A DNA stretch of 5,470 bases, taken from positions 1-5,470 of the forward strand of contig CAMONF010000219.1 in the NCBI GenBank assembly GCA_946620335.1. The letters are read 5' to 3'. The notes beneath the pieces are model-generated. The model did not search any database. It saw only the letters and a list, made by a program, of their open reading frames with translations, and was not told where the DNA came from. The stretch comes from an uncultured Clostridia bacterium. GTDB taxonomy: Bacteria > Bacillota > Clostridia > Lachnospirales > Lachnospiraceae. Of this stretch, positions 3,972 through 5,470 are shown piece after piece; positions within the stretch are counted from its first letter, which is position 1, and the number at the start of each line of letters is the position of its first letter. The position numbers and the translations under genes were made by a program.

Positions 3972-5444
3972 ATGAAAAATCAAACCCTTCCCGCCTCCGC
4001 CCGCGAGGCTCTTTTTCGCGTGTTCGGCTATCCGGACTTCCGCCCCGGCCAGGCCGAAGTCGTATCCGCCATCCTCTCCGGCCGCGACGTCCTTGGCGTT
4101 CTCCCCACCGGCGCCGGCAAATCGGTCTGCTACCAGGTGCCCGCCCTTCTCTTTCCGGGGCTCACCCTGGTCGTCTCGCCGCTCATTTCCCTCATGGAGG
4201 ACCAGGTCGCCTCCCTCAAACGGCGCAATGTCCCGGCCGCCTTCCTGAGCTCCACCCAAACCAAAGCAGCCCGGAGCGCCATTCTCCGCCAGTGTGTCTC
4301 CGGCCGCCTCCGCCTCCTCTACGTCTCCCCCGAACGCCTCCGCACGCAGGAGCTGGCCTTCCTCCGGGACCACTGCCGCATATCCCTCCTGGCCGTGGAC
4401 GAGGCCCACTGCGTCTCCCAGTGGGGCCGTGAATTCCGCCCCGCCTATCTGGAAATAAAGACCTTCCTCGAATCCCTCCCCTCACGCCCGGTCACAGTCG
4501 CCCTCACAGCCTCTGCCACTCCCGCGGTCCGCAGGGACATCGAAGATCTGATTGGCCTGCAAGACCCCTTCCGCCTCACCACCGGCTTCGACCGACCCAA
4601 CCTCTACTTCGAAGTCCGAAAGCCCCTGGACAAGTGGTCCGAACTGTGTAAGCTGCTCCGGCTATACCAGGGGACCTGCGGTATTCTTTACTGTCTCACC
4701 CGGCGGACCGTCGACGCCACCCTCCGCCGCCTGCGCGCCGAGGGCATCACGGCAGGGGCCTACCACGCCGGCATGACCCCCGAGGACCGGACCCGGAGCC
4801 TGAACGGCTGGCTTTCCGGCCAATTTCTCCTCATGGTGGCCACCAACGCCTTCGGTATGGGCATCGACAAACCCGACGTCCGCTTCGTCATCCACTGGAA
4901 CATGCCCGGCGACCTGGAAAATTACTACCAGGAGGCCGGCCGGGCCGGTCGAGACGGCAAGAGCGCCTCCTGCATCCTCCTCACCACGCCCCAGGACCTC
5001 AAGATCAACCGCTTCTTCATCGGTCTTTCCACCTCCCAGGCCGGTGTCAAGAGGGAGCGGTTCCTCGCCATCCGCCGCTATGCCTCCGGCCGGGAATGCC
5101 TCCGAAAGGCCATGCTCGGCTACTTTGGCGAGGCGGCGCCGGACTATTGCGGGAACTGCTCGGTGTGTCTTCATTTTTCCCTGGACCGCCAGCCGCCGCT
5201 CCTTCCGGGGGAGGAGGATCCGGTCCTCATGAAGGAGCTCCGGGCTCTTCGTCTCCGCCTCTCGAAGGAGTGCAAATGCCTCCCCCACAAGATCTTCCCC
5301 GACCGGACCATCCACGACATGGCCAGGGAACGGCCGACCACGCTGGCGGGGCTCATTTTCATAGAAGGGAGCGGGATCTGGAAGTGCCTCCGGTACGGAC
5401 GGCATTTCGTCAGGGAGATCCGGGCATACCTCGAGACGCGCTGA
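3972..5444 (+). CDS. recQ: RecQ-family ATP-dependent DNA helicase, short form
   Basis: This is a superfamily 2, 3'-5' DNA helicase of recombination and replication-fork repair. All core motifs are present in order in the 490 residues: motif 0 FGYPDFRPGQ (18-27), Walker A PTGAGKS (45-51), VVSPLISLMEDQV (67-79), DEAH (143-146) followed by the aromatic-rich loop CVSQWGREFRP (147-157), ALTASATP (177-184), motif V ATNAFGMGIDKPDVR (290-304) and motif VI QEAGRAGRDG (320-329). Cysteines 376, 393, 396 and 399 form the RecQ zinc site. About 17 residues later, positions 417-488 read like an HRDC domain (LRALRLRL, then PHKIFPDRTIHDMA, then the RYG region). The roughly 100-residue winged helix of classical RecQ (about 600 residues) therefore seems absent. 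The loop has GREF where GHDF is usual. It starts at an ATG behind AAAGG, is divergent from the repeat-rich gene, and a hairpin overlaps its stop. Confidence 0.94.
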   Translation: MKNQTLPASAREALFRVFGYPDFRPGQAEVVSAILSGRDVLGVLPTGAGKSVCYQVPALLFPGLTLVVSPLISLMEDQVASLKRRNVPAAFLSSTQTKAARSAILRQCVSGRLRLLYVSPERLRTQELAFLRDHCRISLLAVDEAHCVSQWGREFRPAYLEIKTFLESLPSRPVTVALTASATPAVRRDIEDLIGLQDPFRLTTGFDRPNLYFEVRKPLDKWSELCKLLRLYQGTCGILYCLTRRTVDATLRRLRAEGITAGAYHAGMTPEDRTRSLNGWLSGQFLLMVATNAFGMGIDKPDVRFVIHWNMPGDLENYYQEAGRAGRDGKSASCILLTTPQDLKINRFFIGLSTSQAGVKRERFLAIRRYASGRECLRKAMLGYFGEAAPDYCGNCSVCLHFSLDRQPPLLPGEEDPVLMKELRALRLRLSKECKCLPHKIFPDRTIHDMARERPTTLAGLIFIEGSGIWKCLRYGRHFVREIRAYLETR

Positions 5445-5470
5445 GCGGGCAGCGAGCAAGCTCCCTGCTC
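5443..5470 (+). terminator. Possible terminator hairpin at the recQ stop codon
   Basis: Positions 5443-5453 pair with 5460-5470 around the 6-base loop GAGCAA. There is one mismatch (C5450 opposite C5463) and one G-U pair. The stem overlaps the last two bases of the recQ stop codon. The window ends at the stem base, so a following T run, which would settle terminator identity, cannot be seen. Confidence 0.4.

Noticed and set aside
313..5444. A defence or NAD-depletion system combining pncB, the repeat protein and RecQ.
   Set aside because: pncB is an ordinary salvage enzyme with its own promoter, recQ is divergent, and no nuclease, NADase or sensor domain is seen. Adjacency alone does not support a system.
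4662..5459. A 265-residue minus-strand open frame over the 3' half of recQ.
   Set aside because: It is antisense to the conserved helicase and zinc motifs, with no promoter or domain of its own.

Overview
The window looks like a chromosomal segment of a moderately GC-rich anaerobic Firmicute, probably a Clostridia member. The evidence is a tRNA-Gln of Firmicutes type with no encoded CCA, consensus-like sigma-A promoters, purine-rich ribosome binding sites, and a nicotinate phosphoribosyltransferase of the long (about 490 residue) Firmicutes type. This assignment is an inference from gene style; no taxonomic marker here decides it.

Left part (1-312): a complete minus-strand tRNA-Gln(CUG) unit, with an A-tract-rich upstream element, promoter, tRNA and intrinsic terminator. 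Between this unit and the next gene lies a striking near-perfect palindrome (about 220-308) with a 40-pair stem built from an internally duplicated 12-base word. It looks like a mobile or REP/MITE-like repeat and lies 7 bases past the stop codon of pncB.

Middle (313-3923): two minus-strand genes in tandem. The upstream one (1875-3791) encodes a 638-residue protein that I cannot assign to a family. It has an alpha/beta-looking N-terminal region, a long Lys/Ala/Glu helix of twelve 11-residue repeats, acidic linkers, four 13-residue Pro/Glu repeats and a strongly basic C-terminus. The downstream gene (313-1779) is nicotinate phosphoribosyltransferase (pncB), the entry step of NAD salvage from nicotinic acid. 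It has its own promoter in the 95-base gap, and a dyad overlaps its predicted transcription start.

Right part (3972-5444): a plus-strand RecQ-family helicase, divergent from the repeat protein. The helicase core and zinc-binding cysteines are complete, but the protein appears to pass almost directly from the zinc site to a C-terminal HRDC domain, skipping the winged helix of classical RecQ. A hairpin straddles its stop codon at the window edge.

The three proteins do not form a recognisable pathway. I found no CRISPR array, no transposase and no convincing defence or secretion system. The least explained items are the repeat-rich protein and the long palindrome.
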